Origin: Bimuria novae-zelandiae CBS 107.79
Lineage: Eukaryota; Ascomycota; Dothideomycetes; Pleosporales; Didymosphaeriaceae
Assembly (NCBI GenBank): GCA_010015655.1
Contig: ML976670.1
Span: 102,728-166,727, forward strand
Length of the DNA stretch: 64,000 nt
Direction of reading: 5' to 3'
Position 1 is the stretch's first letter, and each line of letters begins with the position of its first letter. A program made the translations under genes and the position numbers. The notes under the pieces were generated by a model. The model made no database searches. It was not told the origin of the DNA and was given only the letters and a program-made list of their open reading frames with translations. This document shows, piece by piece, positions 19,960 through 32,888 of this stretch.

Positions 19960-22900
19960 AAAGCCTAAAAGGCTTAAGCTAAAGGAATTTTATAAGCCAA
20001 GAACTGCAAGAGGTAGTAACGTAAGTGGCGAAGCAGGGAGCGCAAGGGGCACAGGGGGTGGCGCAGCAGGCGATCAAGATGCCGAAGAAGTCACCATCCT
20101 GGACCTCACAGATCAGGAGCTAAGAAGATACGAGCTTTGGCAAAAGGACTATCAAAGTGCACTAGCCGAATGGCGGCAGAAAGAGAAGGCTCTTAGAAAC
20201 TTTACAGAGCAGATCAATAGAACAATCGCATCGCGGCATATTTATCTAATCGCCAACTACTCGAGCACACATAAGCAACTAAGAACTCTAATAAAGCACC
20301 TCTATCCTAGCTAGGGTAAGCGTAATGCTTAACTCCGAGCATATTATTAGGCACTTAAGAATTAACTACGAAAGGCGAACCTTAACACCTAGTTTTAAGA
20401 CTAGATAAAGACAACGCGTCTTATAACCTAAGCGGGCATGCTAAAGGTCTATAGTAATTAAGCGCAAGAAGACTTTATCCTATTAATTAAAGGCCTAGAT
20501 AATAGCTAGGTATTAAGTTAGCTATTAGCGCTTATTATAGCAGAACAAACTAGTAAAGACTTTATTAGCATCTCTAATCTAGTAGCCGATTTTACTTCGT
20601 ACTATTAACGGACTCGACCAATTGCATTAGGACTAGGTACATTCGCTACCCTAGGTGTTGCTCTACCAGCCGATTAGCTAGCCAATTAGTCAAAGGATCA
20701 GAAGAATGAGCGTTAGAAGAAGACACTAACCTGCCTATGTGGCGAGAAGCATAGATTCGACAGTTACTACTACGTTAATATAGCTTTACAACCTGCTAAT
20801 TGGCGGCCAAACAAAGACGTCGAGAAGAAGTTCTAGAAGCTTCGAGCTAATTAGTTACCTATAGTAAAGGTTCTTTAAAAAATAGAGAACAGGCTAGCTA
20901 AAAGCAATACTAGGACGCCTACTAAGTTAGGAGAAGTTACTACTTTTAATAATAGCTAGCAGCTAGCTGTAATGCCTTAGTATAGTGCACTTTAAGTCGC
21001 TACTACTAATAAGCCAATGCTTTAGCCTCCACTACTAAATAGATAGATTCTTGATCCTGGCTCGAATACGCATGTTACTAATACTAAGGCATATAGCTAG
21101 AAGAAGATCTCTAATGCTAAGCCAAAAGAAAGCGCGTACGCCAGTGGCTAATTAATACCTATTTAGGAATAGGGAGAGGTCCTGCTTAAGATTAATACAC
21201 TTTCTAGAGTTAAGATAATTCGACTAACGTATGTCGCATATATACCTAAGTTCTTTACGAGTATTATTAGCCTATCTCGATGCAGAAGCCTAGGCATTAA
21301 ATTTAACTCTAGCTAAAACTACCTATACTAAAAGAAGCTATTAAATGTAATATGCTAGCTTAAATATAATAGTAGTTACTAGTTAATAGACTTAGATTAC
21401 AACGATTAACCGCCATTAGAACTCTATGCAACTTAGTACCGACCTAGGCCATCCTACTCTAGTAGGAAGCCAATGAGCGTGAGTGCGATGGAAGCTTATA
21501 GAGTGTTTGGTCATGCGAGCCAGAAGGCGATCGCTCATTTATCAGAGAACGTCGATAGAATACAGCTTAGCGAGCAGCCAGAGCATGCGCCGTTGTGGAC
21601 AGACTGTGAGGTCTGTACAGAGACGAAGCTACATAAGTTAATAAGCAGGAGAGCTCCACGAGAGCCAGCAGAACGTCCATTCTATTAACTAGGAATAGAC
21701 CTTATATAGCTAAGGGAGCGCACCAAGCGTTGCTACAATAGAGATCTATAGCTATTCCACGCCGTGGACTAGTATAGCAAGTAGCACGAAGCTTGTTACC
21801 TACCTAATAAAAGCTTAATAACGCTTTAACAAGTAGCTTAAAAATTACTAACTAAACTATAACGTTAATTCCGCGCGCATATAGCTGTTGTAAGACTTAA
21901 TAGCAAATAAGGCTATTCTAAGCTACTTAGTATCTTTAAGGATCTAGGGATTGTCGTCAAACCGCGTGTAAAGTATACAGAAGAGTAGAATAGTTTAATA
22001 GAGAAAGCTAGCTATTTAATTATTATTTATGCAAAAGCTATCAGGCTTAAAGCAGATCTACTAAAGGAGCTATTAAATAAATACGTTATAGCGACTGTCT
22101 ATCTGCTTAATCGCACACCTACTAAATCGCTTAACTAGAAAACACCTTATTAAATTATTAGAGGTGTAAAGCTATTAGTAGCTTATCTTAGTATTATAGG
22201 AGCACGAGCGTACGTCCTTAATTAGCAAGTAAAGCGCGGAGAGAAGCTAGAATCTCGTGCTTTAATAAGACACCTAGTTAGATACAATTCGACAAATATT
22301 TATCGCATTTAGATGCCAACACTAGGCAGAGTTATCAGGACTAGAGATGTGGTCCTTATGCCCTTAAAGCTATACACTACCGACGAGGTATATGCGGAGA
22401 AGGAGACGCTACGCAGAGTAGTAACAGTACTAGATATCAAGGAGTTAGATAAGCTAGAGGATCTAGAAATTAATTAGCCGCTTAACACGACTTGGAATAA
22501 TACACGAACAAACACTTTAGAAGATAAGGATAGTGCTAAAGCGTAGCTTCTAGGTAAACTAATGCTCTAGTAGCAGATAATAAAAGTAATAAAAGCTAAG
22601 TTAAGTAAGCAGCGCAGACTTTTAACACTAAAAGAAACGCTAGAGCCTAGTGCTATATCTAAAAATTAGTAGTCTATTTAGATAGCAGATAACGAAGTTA
22701 AGCTTCCTCGTGGCTAGCAACTACTAGTAGAAGGAGATAAAGCACTAAATCGACATTTAAACAACGCGCGCAGACAAGACGAGATTAGCAGCAATATTAA
22801 CGCTAGCTATATTATATCTAGCAGAAGGCGCAGAAACAGCAAGACACCTAGAGACTACTTCGCTACATTTGCTGCGGCTGTCAACCCATCCGCGCCAGAG

Positions 22901-24560
22901 AAGTTACTCAGTGAGCTTCCTAGAACTAGGCTACATCGCGATCAGCTGCCGCCTCCACCAAAGCGATGGAAGGATCTAGAGAAGCACCTATTCAGCGCAG
23001 AGTTTCGTGCAGCTACAAGTGCTAAGCTTAATAGTTATAAAAGCAAGGGGTGTTTTAGCAGGACTATAGCTACTTAGGCGACTATGCAAGGCGAAGTGCT
23101 ACTACTTATATAAGTATTTACGTACAAGTTTAATTAGGATAGCTACCTTTACAAGTTTAAGGCGCGACTAATAGTCAGAGGGGACCTACAGGAAGACTAG
23201 GGAGACACCTACGCAGTAACGCTGGTAGCACGCGTTTTCCGCTTCCTAATTGCTCTATTAGCTGCCTTTAGGCTACTTGCCTATTAGTATAATGTTCTAA
23301 ATGCCTTCCTGAATGCTTACCTTAATCGTCTAATCTATGTACGCACGCCTAACAGATTTATAAATTAACTTAGTAAGCTACTAGAGCTTAAGCGCGCACT
23401 CTATAGCCTACGTAATACTTTACTTCTCTAGTATAAGCACTTAAAGAGTACTCTAGTTAAGCTAAGACTAAAGCTAGTTAAGGAAGTACCCTACTTATTT
23501 ACTAGTAAGAGCCTAATTATCTTCTTCTATGTTAACAATATTATAGTTCTAGTACACCTAGATAACCTAGAGTATTATAGTTAGTTTAAACGAAGGCTGC
23601 GAGCTACGTATAAGGTATAATATTTAGGAGAACTAAGGTAGTTCCTAGGTATATAAATTGTGAGGGATTAGCTAAAAGGGAAAATCTGGCTGATTCAGGA
23701 TTCCTTTATTAACAAGATTGCAACAAAGTTTGACCTTGTATAGACTTATAAGGCCTACCCAGCCGTGCCGCTAGTGGAGAATTATCTAGCTCTAAGCACT
23801 AAGGAACCGAATTCTTAACGTACCTACACTTATTAGTAACTAGTAGGCTTACTAGCCTATATCTTAACGTTTACACGGCCTGATGTCGCTCGCGCACACT
23901 TAGTACTGGCACGTCACCTGCAGAATCTAGGGCAGAAGCATTTGAACGCTGCCAAGCATGTATGGCGATATCTAGTTGGCACAAAGCATCTAGCTATCGG
24001 AGCCTCACGGCTAGGTACAGAGAACACGACATATCTCTGTGAGACGCCTGAGGACGATCCTAGAGCGGGAACAGAACCACTGTTCTATGGAGCCTCTAAC
24101 GCAGCATATACTAACGATCCTAATACGCGTCGAAGCTCACAAGGCTACTTATTTAAGCTATATAGACTGCTAATTAACTGGAAATTAACCTTATAGCGCT
24201 TAGTTATAAAATTAACTACTAAGGCTAAGTTGCTTGCTCTGTCTACTACTAGCAGCGAGATAGAATAGTAGAATAAAATATTTAACTACGTACGCTTTTA
24301 GCTAGAGATCTTACCTACCTTATACTGTAATAATTAGCAGACTGTAGGGATTGTTAATAAGGCTAAGGATAGGCTTTATACAAAGCTGAGACATGTCGAC
24401 ACATATTAGATGTGGCTACGATAGGAAGTAGATGCTAGGAAGCTGCAGATTAAATAGAAGCCTACAAATCAGATGCCTGCGGACGGTCTTATAAAGACAC
24501 TAGTTCGACAGAAACACAATAACTTTGTTAAATAGCTAGGCCTCACAGATATTACAGAGC
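19960..24560 (+). pseudogene. Copia A gag-pol remnant, copy 1
   Basis: Recognisable pieces in order: gag-like segment 20030-20320 (EEVTILDLTDQELRRYELWQ); zinc-knuckle-like TCLCGEKHRFDSYYY near 20730; pre-integrase piece 21473-21688 (VFGHASQKAIAHLSE, DCEVCTETKLHK); reverse transcriptase near 23150-23640 (FKARL, VLNAFLNAYLNRLIYVRTP); RNase H at 23942-24196 (HVWRYLVGTKHLAIGA and RRSSQGYLFKLY) and onwards to 24540. Stops (mostly TAG) occur every few dozen codons between these patches. The patches keep normal GC. Confidence 0.85.
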
Positions 24561-24715
24561 AGCTAAAGGGACCATCTACTAGTGACGATGTACTAGAGCC
24601 TAATGACTTTTCTACCTGGTATTAAAAAGAAGATCGGGGGGTGCGACTATATAGGGAGACTTAGATTAATATCTTAAAGAAGTCAGCTTTGTTGTCCACT
24701 GCAGCTGGGGGGGTG

Positions 24716-24832
24716 TGTTACGGTACGATTCCATCAGGTTCTATGCCAAGACTCTTGGGTGGATCCAGAGTGTATATATATGTAGGATACTTCTACTGTA
24801 GAGGAATGAACGCAGCTCTTCCCTTCCTCACA
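24716..24832 (+). repeat. 3' LTR of Copia A copy 1
   Basis: Identical to the 5' LTR, and in reverse complement to 55307-55423. Followed by target duplication AATGT. Confidence 0.95.
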
Positions 24833-25470
24833 AATGTGTATGCGCCATTCAGACCTTCCGATTTAACCGTGAATGTGATCCTCAATGTGCCCTTTTCACC
24901 AAATCGGATGGATTGGAGGCCGCCAGGTTCGCCGTTTAAGACGACATCGCCACCCCAGCGGGATGGGTCGTGCTCGAGGAGATACCGTGTGCCCCATCTG
25001 CCCCCGGTCTCTTCATTGGAGACAACCACGAGACGTACACTGCCCTTCAAACCCTCCGCTCTTCTCTGCAAGATGGTATACGCAATGATGGACGTCGCTG
25101 TTCCGGCCTTCATGTCAACACCGCCTCGACCGTGAATTGTGATCCCGTCGTTGAAACCCGAATATGGCCCTTTCGGCCACGCATCCGGTCTCTCAACCGG
25201 ATATGTATCAATGTGGTCATTGAAAATTACCCGTGGATCGTTTTCCTTGCCGCCTCGAAAATCAGCGACGACGTTCGGAGCCTGTGGTAAAGGCGCGACG
25301 ACTTCTGCCTCAACTCCATGGGTCGACAGATATTCCCTCACGACCGTTGTCGCTTTTGTAGTGTCTCCTGGTGGGTTGGGGGACGCCGCTTGGATTAGTT
25401 TCTGAAGGAAAGCGACATAACTCTCTCGGTTCGCCTCAAGCTCTGCGATGATCTCCTGGCGGATAGTCAT

Positions 25471-25986
25471 GTTGATGCAGAACTGTCAGACTCGTACAGA
25501 TTCAGGCTGCAACGGTGGAGTCACAGTATGGATTGATTATTCGGTGCCCCCTTCTGTTGCTGTAATTATCGCGTTTCTCGGTTTCTGTGTGGCCTGAACT
25601 GTTCACGTCGTTGGCGATGATAAAAAGAACAGCTCGAAAGCTGGCTTCGCCCGTCTCCAGGCAGCGATCGTACGTGCATGTAGGCACCAGTGCAGTGTAA
25701 ATCAACGGTTTAACGAAGAGGGCTTAGTTGTTGAGGTGAGCGTGGGTAGGATTGTTCCATGGACCTGACGCGCACGAAGGACGGTACGAGAAGCTGCGCA
25801 CGAGTGGCTTCGTCCACCCAGCATAGCAAACCTATAGCGCAGCGACCGCATTTCTGCGGCCACTTGTCTAAATGGAGTAGAACAAAATCGGGCGCACACA
25901 ATGTCGGCACGCACATGTGCCGGGCGATGCACCCGCTAGAATCGGAGCAGAGCACGGGCCGTAACGGTCCGGAATGAACTATTGTC
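25471..25986. other. Upstream region of the M20 gene
   Basis: Normal-GC DNA between the M20 start and the edge of the AT-rich island. No gene seen. Holds copy 2 of the direct repeat. Composition falls abruptly just past 26020. Confidence 0.5.
25544..25629 (+). repeat. Diverged direct repeat, copy 2
   Basis: Partner of 18678-18767. It lies just upstream of the M20 start codon (25470), whereas copy 1 lies just downstream of the M20 stop. Confidence 0.6.
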
Positions 25987-26018
25987 GTTTCGTAAATTCC
26001 CGCTCACCATGTGACCTG
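25987..26018 (+). repeat. Left inverted repeat of the 28-kb island
   Basis: Begins GTTTCGTAAATTCCCGCTCA and ends CATGTGACCTG. Exact reverse complement at 54021-54052. Confidence 0.9.
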
Positions 26019-26779
26019 CCCCACATGTTAGTAATCAATTCTCGTACATCATTTAAAACACGGATTTACTAGCTAAATATTAAACTTTTAATACATTTAA
26101 AGAATTTATAAGTATTTTATAAAGTTACTAAAGCTAGGTTACTACTAATAGTATTACAGGCTATAACTAATTATCTTAAAAATAATATTAGTGTTATAAA
26201 AATTTAAAAAGATACTAAAGTAGCCTACTTAATAATAAGAGGATTTAACTTAGCCTAAAGTACTAAGAGTAACCTTATCCGCCAGCCTGCGTATGGCGGG
26301 GATAATCGCCGTTACTACTATAGTACTATTACAAGAAGCTTAAAGAGTTACTATAGGGCTAGCTAAATACCTACCTAGATAAAATATAGGCTTTCTTATA
26401 TAATAATTATAACGTAAAAGCCTTATAAATAACTATTTAGGTGACCCTCGCTAGCATAGAGTAGAGTTAAAAAGTAGTAACTAAAGTAGTAACTAAAGCA
26501 GTAGCTAAGCGTAACATAGTCCTTTATTAAATATTTTAAGCTTACTACTAGCTAGCGTATAAGGTAAAGTAAGTAATAGTACTTAATAAAAGTGCTTGGT
26601 AATTATAAGTATACCTAGTTAAAAGTAAATACGCTAGTTTAAGTATTATACTTAATATAAATATTAAAAAAGTAGAGCTTATTACTAGCTATAAACATTA
26701 ATAAGTATTTTAATTAACTTATTTATTAGAAAGCAATTATAATAAAGCTAGTAAAAAAGTTTATAGCCAGTAAAGTACT
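26019..26779. other. AT-rich mutated DNA, left arm of the island
   Basis: RIP-type composition (many TA and CTAG steps), no coding frame. One GC-rich hairpin at about 26275-26303 (CCGCCA...TGGCGG arms) stands out from the background. Confidence 0.6.
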
Positions 26780-26784
26780 ATTAT

Positions 26785-27006
26785 TGTCCGATTATACGGC
26801 CTCTATCTGTTGTGGATATGAGGCTAGAACACTTTCTTGTTTGTACCATTCTAAATAAGGCTAGCGCTGCATTGGCACTTTCAGGATCCTCGCACACATC
26901 TGCATTCCAGACAGATCAGAAGACAACAATCAATCAATCTATTATTACATCTATCAACTTATCTATCGCATTATCTTAAAGTAATAGAACACTATTAAAT
27001 CTAATA
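26785..27006 (+). repeat. 5' LTR of Copia B
   Basis: 222 bp; carries more RIP-type changes than its partner, including loss of the terminal CA. Confidence 0.9.
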
Positions 27007-27042
27007 ATTAAGAGTCTTATTGCCTCCGCCAAGCCAACTGCA

Positions 27043-30000
27043 ATGGCCCTATCGACCCTTAGAGATCCCACAGTAATCCTAACCAACCACACGAACTACA
27101 CACCGTGGCTAAACTAACTAAAAACAAAATCCTAATTCCTAAAGGTCTAGAACATTATCAACCTAGCGCTAATAGATAAACTAAGACAGAAACCCGCAAT
27201 GCCAATACCTCCCGCGATAGGCAACTACCAGCCAAGCACGGCGTATACAACTGCAAATCTAAACAATATACTAATAATGCCCTCACATCTTTCGACGGCA
27301 GGCGCGAAAGCATATAAAGACGATAGCGATTATTATAAAGGATAGCTAGAGATATACAAGATTATGGATCGCGAATACCAAGAGGAACAGGCTAGCCTAA
27401 ACTAAGTAGTTACTATTATTTAATTAATAGTTTCTGCGCATCTCCAGAACAACTACTACCTCCTAAATTAATTAATTAGGCAGTAGATTAATAACCTTAT
27501 AATTACAGTTAGGGTAGACCTGCAAGATGAATACAGACGATTAAGGGCAAGATACTAAGAAGCCCTTAAGCTAATAAGAATAGCTAGATTATAGGCTATA
27601 TAGCTATCTAAGTACGATTATGTAGCTACAGAAGCAGAGACTAATTAGGTCCTAGAGCTTTAAAGGCTAGACTTAGTTAAAGAAGACTTTATAAAGGCAG
27701 TTGTCTATGTCGCACCTATGTGGGTAACGACCTTCCAGCAATATAGAAGCAAGGATGCAGCTGTCTCACGGAAGCATATAATAAAACTCTTTCGAGACCA
27801 CATAATCCTGCAGCACCTAATCGAGGGTAAACAAAAGGGCGCTTTTGCTACTGCAGGTTCATCTCTCGCTAACGGTGGTGAATCCACCTAGGCCACAGAC
27901 AGGGACGCCTCTCTTATAGATAAAGCAGCAATATTAAAATATTAGGGTAGACCTCGTAAACAACGAAATAATAATTAACGTACTAGAGCTAAGCGGTCCG
28001 CGATTATAGACAATAAGCTAGCGATAGCTAGTGGCCTTAAGTGCCCTGCTTATAAACAACGCTATAGTTTATAAGACTACTTCTACGCTTTCCTAGACAA
28101 ACAACTAGAATAGTTTAGGCCAAAGCCGAGCATGGTTGCCCTAATTAAGTTTAGGCTAGAGAATGACCCTGCGCTTTAAGAAAGCCTAAGGATAACAAAG
28201 AGGGCTAGATTATAAGCACCTATAATTAAATTATCGCATACTCCTACTCTAACTCGAATTACTAAGGCTAATAATAAGTGACTAGATAGACGCAAGATTA
28301 CTAAAATCCTAGCGAGCTTTAACGCCGCATCTTTTTATACTAAATTAAACATGTACCTATTACGATGCTTAGCCATACTCGATTTAGGCATAACCTGCTA
28401 TATCTTTAACAACATCGATCGCTTTATCTTATACCGGCCACCGGCGCCAGGAGACTTCATATAGGCAGGGAATACACAAATATGGATTAAAGGATACGGG
28501 ACTGTCTATCTTAACATATAGAGTGTAAGCGGCAATTAAATAATATGGCTAGATAATATAGCCTATTACCTTAATTTGCTCTGCAACCTTATATTATTCC
28601 GATTACTTTAGAGGCAAGGCCTTTAGTGGGACATAAGGGTAGACCTAACGACTCTAAAGAGAAGAGACAATACTATGCTAGCAGAACTCTAAGAATTGCA
28701 TAGATAATAGGTATTAAAACATAGAACAAGGCTAGTAAGTAGTATTCCTACTAATACTGCGCACGCCACTCACAAGACCAACACACGCACGAAATAAAGA
28801 CTGTAAAAGGCAAACGCATAGACCTAGTACTAGCGATTAGGCTATCTAGGCCCTTAGGCCCTCGAACACCTCGTGCAGTAATCTAAGGGGGTGAGGATTA
28901 AAGATCTCCCTATAGTCAAATGTGACGCCTGCGGCAAAGCAAAACTAAAACGGTAAATACGCCAGCAAGCCAGGGAGCGAACTAAAGGCCCTGGCGAGCG
29001 AGTCGCAATAGACTTTTACGACTATAAAGCAGATAGCTTAACAAGAGAAAAGAGCTAAATGCTAATTACTAATTAATTCTCTAGCTTTGTATAGGACTTC
29101 TACTTTAAGGATAACTACCTAGCACGGTTAATTATTAAATTACTTAGCACTTTTGTACAGTTTATAGAAGTATAATATAATATTATAGTAAAAGTAATTA
29201 AATCTAATAACGAGATCTTTTCTATTAAGGCTAACGTTAAAAAGTGGTGCGCAGCGCAAGGTATTAAGATTAAGCCTTTAGTATTAGATACTTAAGTATA
29301 AAATAGAGGAGCAGAACACTTAAGAGGTGTAATTAAGAAGAAAGCGCGCATAATATAACTTAACTTTAATTTACTATAGTAGATGTAGCCTGAGATTACG
29401 CGAGCCGCGGTCTACCTATATAATTAAACGCTAAACTACACTAACTAATAGCGATCTCTATATAAAGTGTTCTTTACGATAGTAGCCTTTTAGAACGGCA
29501 TTGTTACCTAATCGAAGAAGCCTAATTAAGCTTACCTAAAAGCATATGGCTGTAAAGCGTTTGCGATAACTAACGATATAAAACGCGGTAAAAGCAGGCT
29601 TTAGAGGCTTAACCCTAAAGCATGGATTAGCTACCTTATTAGCTATAGATTAACTAATATCTAGAGAATATGGATTCCCTCTCTAGTAAAGATAATTAGT
29701 ACTCGCGATGTAATATTTAATGAGGATACTGTGTTCTTAGGCAAAACCAAAGACCTGATAGATAACCTTATGCATAGCATATTAGAAGAAATAGCAGCCT
29801 AGGTACGATTAGTAAAGTTACCTCCCTTACCTTAATAAGAGCAAGCCATTAAGTCCTTCTTTAAGGATAAGACAATTAGTGAAGCGCTAGAGGTTAAAGG
29901 AGCTCCTAAGTATAAGTAAGGCAGGAGAGCTGGGTACGAATATCTAACGCCTCTATTAACACCGCTACTAGTGGCACTTCTTGCATAACTAATGGCAGGA

Positions 30001-31800
30001 GGCAATTAAGCTAGACTACCCTAAGAGTTATAAACAGGGTAGTTGCGAACAAGCCCGTGGGCCGCAGCCTTTATAGCAGGCACTAAAGCTAGTAGTAATA
30101 GTAAATACAAAGGTAAGGCTCTCGATAAGGCGTAGCTTTAACAAATAATTATATTAGGTAAGAAGCTATATCGAAGCGTGCTTCTAGAGCCACCTACATG
30201 CCGAAGCAAGCTCGAAGATCACCTTTTTTATAACATGTAGAAGGAAGCAGAACGATCCTATCTACAAAGCTATAAGGAAATAAAGTCTTGGAGCGAGGTT
30301 GTAGTAGCTCTAGTGAAGGCAGCAGGCTATTAAATCCTTAACTATATATAGGTATATACCTACAAGTTTAACAAACACTATTAATTATAAAAATGCAAGG
30401 CAAGGCTAGTGGTGCGAGGCAATTAACAGTGGCACCTTACCTCGCAAGAAACCTACGCTATAACACTAGTAGGATAATCCTTTTGCATGCTTATGGCAAT
30501 TATAGCTCGCTTTAACCTAGAGCTTATCTAACATAACGTTACGAACGCGTTTGTTCACGCAAAGTTGGATAGAGAAATTTACATGAGAATGCCTCGCGGC
30601 TACTCGCGAGCAGGTATAGTCCTCTAACTTCACAAAGCACTCTACGGACTGCGCATATCTCTATTACTCTAGCAAAGAAAGTTCACGTTAACACTCTGTG
30701 ATATTAGCTTTAAAACAGTGCCCTACGAGCCATGCTGCCTTATTAAGGACAGCATTATTATCTTCTTCTATGTAGATGATTTTATTATTGCCTATTAGAA
30801 GAATCGCAAGCCTGCAGCAGAAGCAGCTATCACAGAAATAAGAACTAAGTTTACTCTTACTAGCGGAAAAGACTTACAGTGGTTTCTAGGGATTAAAATT
30901 ATTAGGGACTGCTTAAATAGAAAGATCTGGCTTTCGCAAGCTTTATACATCGACAAGATATTGCGCCTTATTAATCACCATGAGATTCGCTATAATACCC
31001 TAATTGTAGTAGTTAAACTACTCCCACGCTTAGGGCTTGTAAGTAAGGCTAAGATTAATTAATACTAGCGCAAAGTTGGATTAATTCTCTATGCTATAGT
31101 AACTACACGACCAGATATTGCTTTTGCAAGTTCTTAATTATTACGATTTCTTTCTAACCTAAGCAAAGAGCACTAAGTGGCTGCTAACTAAGTTCTCCTC
31201 TATCTTGTTAATACCAAATTATTAGGTCTTTAGCTTGGGGGTGCAGATACTTTAGAAGTTGTAAGCGACGCATCTTTTGCTAATAATACACTTAATCGCA
31301 AGAGTTTATAAGGATACATTATTAAGCTATTTGGCGGCCTAATTGCCTGGAGAGCAAGCAAGCAAGATACAGTCACTATATTAATAATAGAGGCCGAACT
31401 TCTAGCGCTCTTATAAGTGGCTAAAGAGGCCATTTTCACTTTACGATTACTCCGAGAGCTTTAGATTACTGTGAGTAATTATTTAATCACAATTAACTGC
31501 GATAATTAATAGACTATCTGCCTTATTACTAAAGAACTCGCAAAGCTGCAGACTAAGCTCCGCCATGTAGATATCCACAATTACTGGCTAAGGCAAGAAG
31601 TCACACGTGGGACTATTAAGGTGGACTATTAACGCTTAGAGGACATGGTTGCAGATAGACTTATAAAGGCCTTGCTAATAAATAAATAGAGCAAGTTTCT
31701 AGATAAACTAGGACTTGTAAATATATTAGACAAGATTACTGATTAAGAGGTTGCCCTGCAGGATCTACAGCAGAGGATAGAGGCCTTTAAGTTAGAATAA
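27043..31800 (+). pseudogene. Copia B gag-pol remnant
   Basis: A likely gag start is ATG 27043 (MALSTLRDPTVILTNHTNYT). Later landmarks are an integrase region about 28960-29500 and reverse transcriptase about 30290-30950 with MPRGYSRAGIVL, LHKALYGLRIS and the catalytic FYVDDFIIA (YVDD at 30769-30780). The RNase H end is near 31300-31660, including KLRHVDIHNYWLRQEV-like residues. In-frame TAG/TAA codons throughout make it nonfunctional. Confidence 0.85.
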
Positions 31801-31857
31801 TAGACAGATGAATAATGCGAAGGTCTAGCTTAAGGATAAGCCCAAGCTAAGGGGGTG

Positions 31858-32079
31858 TGTCCGATTATACGGCCTCTATCTGTTGTGGATATGAGGCTGG
31901 AACACTTTCTTGTTTGTACCATTCTAAATAAGGCTAGCGCTGCATTGGCACTTTCAGGATCCTCGCACACATCTGCATTCCAGACAGATCAGAAGACGAC
32001 AATCAATCAATCCATCATTATATCCATCAACTTATCTATCGCATTATCTTAAAGTGACAGAACACTATCAAATCTGACA
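31858..32079 (+). repeat. 3' LTR of Copia B
   Basis: 222 bp; begins TGTCCG and ends CTGACA. Followed by the ATTAT duplication. Confidence 0.9.
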
Positions 32080-32084
32080 ATTAT

Positions 32085-32883
32085 ATTACACGCTATACCT
32101 AGGGCTATATTTAATAATTATAATATATAATACTTTTATTTATTAATTAGCTAGAATTTAAGAGCTTTATTTAGACGCTAAAGTAGTACTTAAGTATCTA
32201 TTACTATACTTACCTAATATAAATCTAATTAAGTAGAGTTTTAATGTATTAAAGTTATAAAAAAACCTCTAACAGGTGTCTATTTTTTTTTTAAGTTAGA
32301 CATGCATGAGGTTTGCTATAATAATATATAAATAAGAAAGTACTTTAGCTACTTAGGCTAGTAGGTATAAGGTATATAAAAGATAAAAAGCTTAAGTAAT
32401 TAACGCGTTATTAATAAGTATAAATATTATTAAGTATAATAATAGTACCCTATACGGACTTAGTATTTACTAACGTTAAGTTATTTATATTATAGTTTTA
32501 TATAATTTTATTAATAAGTTAATTTAATATGCGTATACTTAGGTGAAAATTTTTTAAAATCAACTTTTATAGGCTAGAATTAGAAAAAAAAACGTAAATT
32601 TTTTAATAAAGTACTTATAACGTGCCCTATATTTAAAAGTAATTAGTAATATAATTAGAGCGTAAAGTATAAGTAATTATAAAATTAATATTAGCAACCT
32701 AGTCTTAAACTTTAGTAACTTCTTATATTTACTAAATAAATAAGCTCTTCTTACCTTTATTCTTATTCTCTTGCTTCTCTCGCTCCTTACGCTTTATACG
32801 CTCTTTGTCCTTCTTTATATTATTTAGGTACTAAGCTTTTTACTTTAAAGTTGGTTTTTTAATTCTACGCTACTAGCAGATAG
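32085..32883. other. AT-rich mutated DNA between Copia B and the Gypsy element
   Basis: No readable gene. Heavily AT-rich with a T tract near 32282; a C/T-rich piece at 32750-32815 is the only compositional change. Presumed part of the host TIR element. Confidence 0.5.
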
Positions 32884-32888
32884 CATAT

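Larger units (their letters stand above)
19436..24832 (+). mobile_element. Copia-type LTR retrotransposon A, copy 1 (RIP-degraded interior)
   Basis: 5397 bp with two identical 117-bp LTRs (19436-19552 and 24716-24832) beginning TGTTACGGTAC and ending CCTTCCTCACA. The target duplication AATGT is at 19431-19435 and 24833-24837. A G-rich polypurine tract (GCTGGGGGGGTG) immediately precedes the 3' LTR. The interior is full of TAG/TAA stops but keeps Copia order on the plus strand: gag, integrase, reverse transcriptase, RNase H. It is inserted antisense in the M20 peptidase gene. Copy 2 of this family is at 55307-60718. Confidence 0.95.
18801..25470 (-). pseudogene. M20-family metallopeptidase/deacylase gene split by a Copia element
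   Basis: The family includes ArgE/DapE-type deacylases and carboxypeptidases with two zinc ions. The N-terminal half (25470-24833, ATG 25470) has metal-site motifs DHIDTYP (His86, Asp88), GRGGVDMKAG (Asp119) and NEETGG (Glu153/154). The C-terminal half (19435-18801) has the dimerisation domain (TIHGGVKVNAIPERSIFEADI) and the end GLGGTDCKF...YGPSPKGMGG. A Copia element inserted after about residue 213, duplicating AATGT. Across the empty site the frame continues (AYTFRSRGANIIASGLIN), but near 19340 it changes by one base before RARQVANDIMGEG, so the gene was probably damaged independently of the insertion. The last expected metal-binding His in the C-terminal YGP region is not obvious (GPSPKGM). 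No RIP-type stops were seen in the host exons. Confidence 0.85.
26785..32079 (+). mobile_element. Copia-type LTR retrotransposon B (RIP-degraded)
   Basis: 5295 bp; 222-bp LTRs at 26785-27006 and 31858-32079 (TGTCCGATTATACGG at the start); target duplication ATTAT at 26780-26784 and 32080-32084. A purine tract AAGGGGGTG precedes the 3' LTR. The LTR pair differs at a number of sites that are C/T or G/A transitions; for example the 5' LTR ends CTAATA where the 3' LTR ends CTGACA. The interior keeps Copia order on the plus strand with many stops. Confidence 0.95.

Noticed and set aside
23942..24196. Isolated open frame that could be called a separate gene
   Set aside because: It is the RNase H patch of Copia A, repeated at 56006-56275 in copy 2.
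19553..24715. In-frame TAG codons so frequent that reassigned stop codons (TAG read as Gln) were considered
   Set aside because: The cutinase, MYND and end genes use normal stops and have no internal TAG. TAG and TAA occur together with many other C-to-T effects (His to Tyr, loss of CTG/CAG words), which fits mutation and not recoding.
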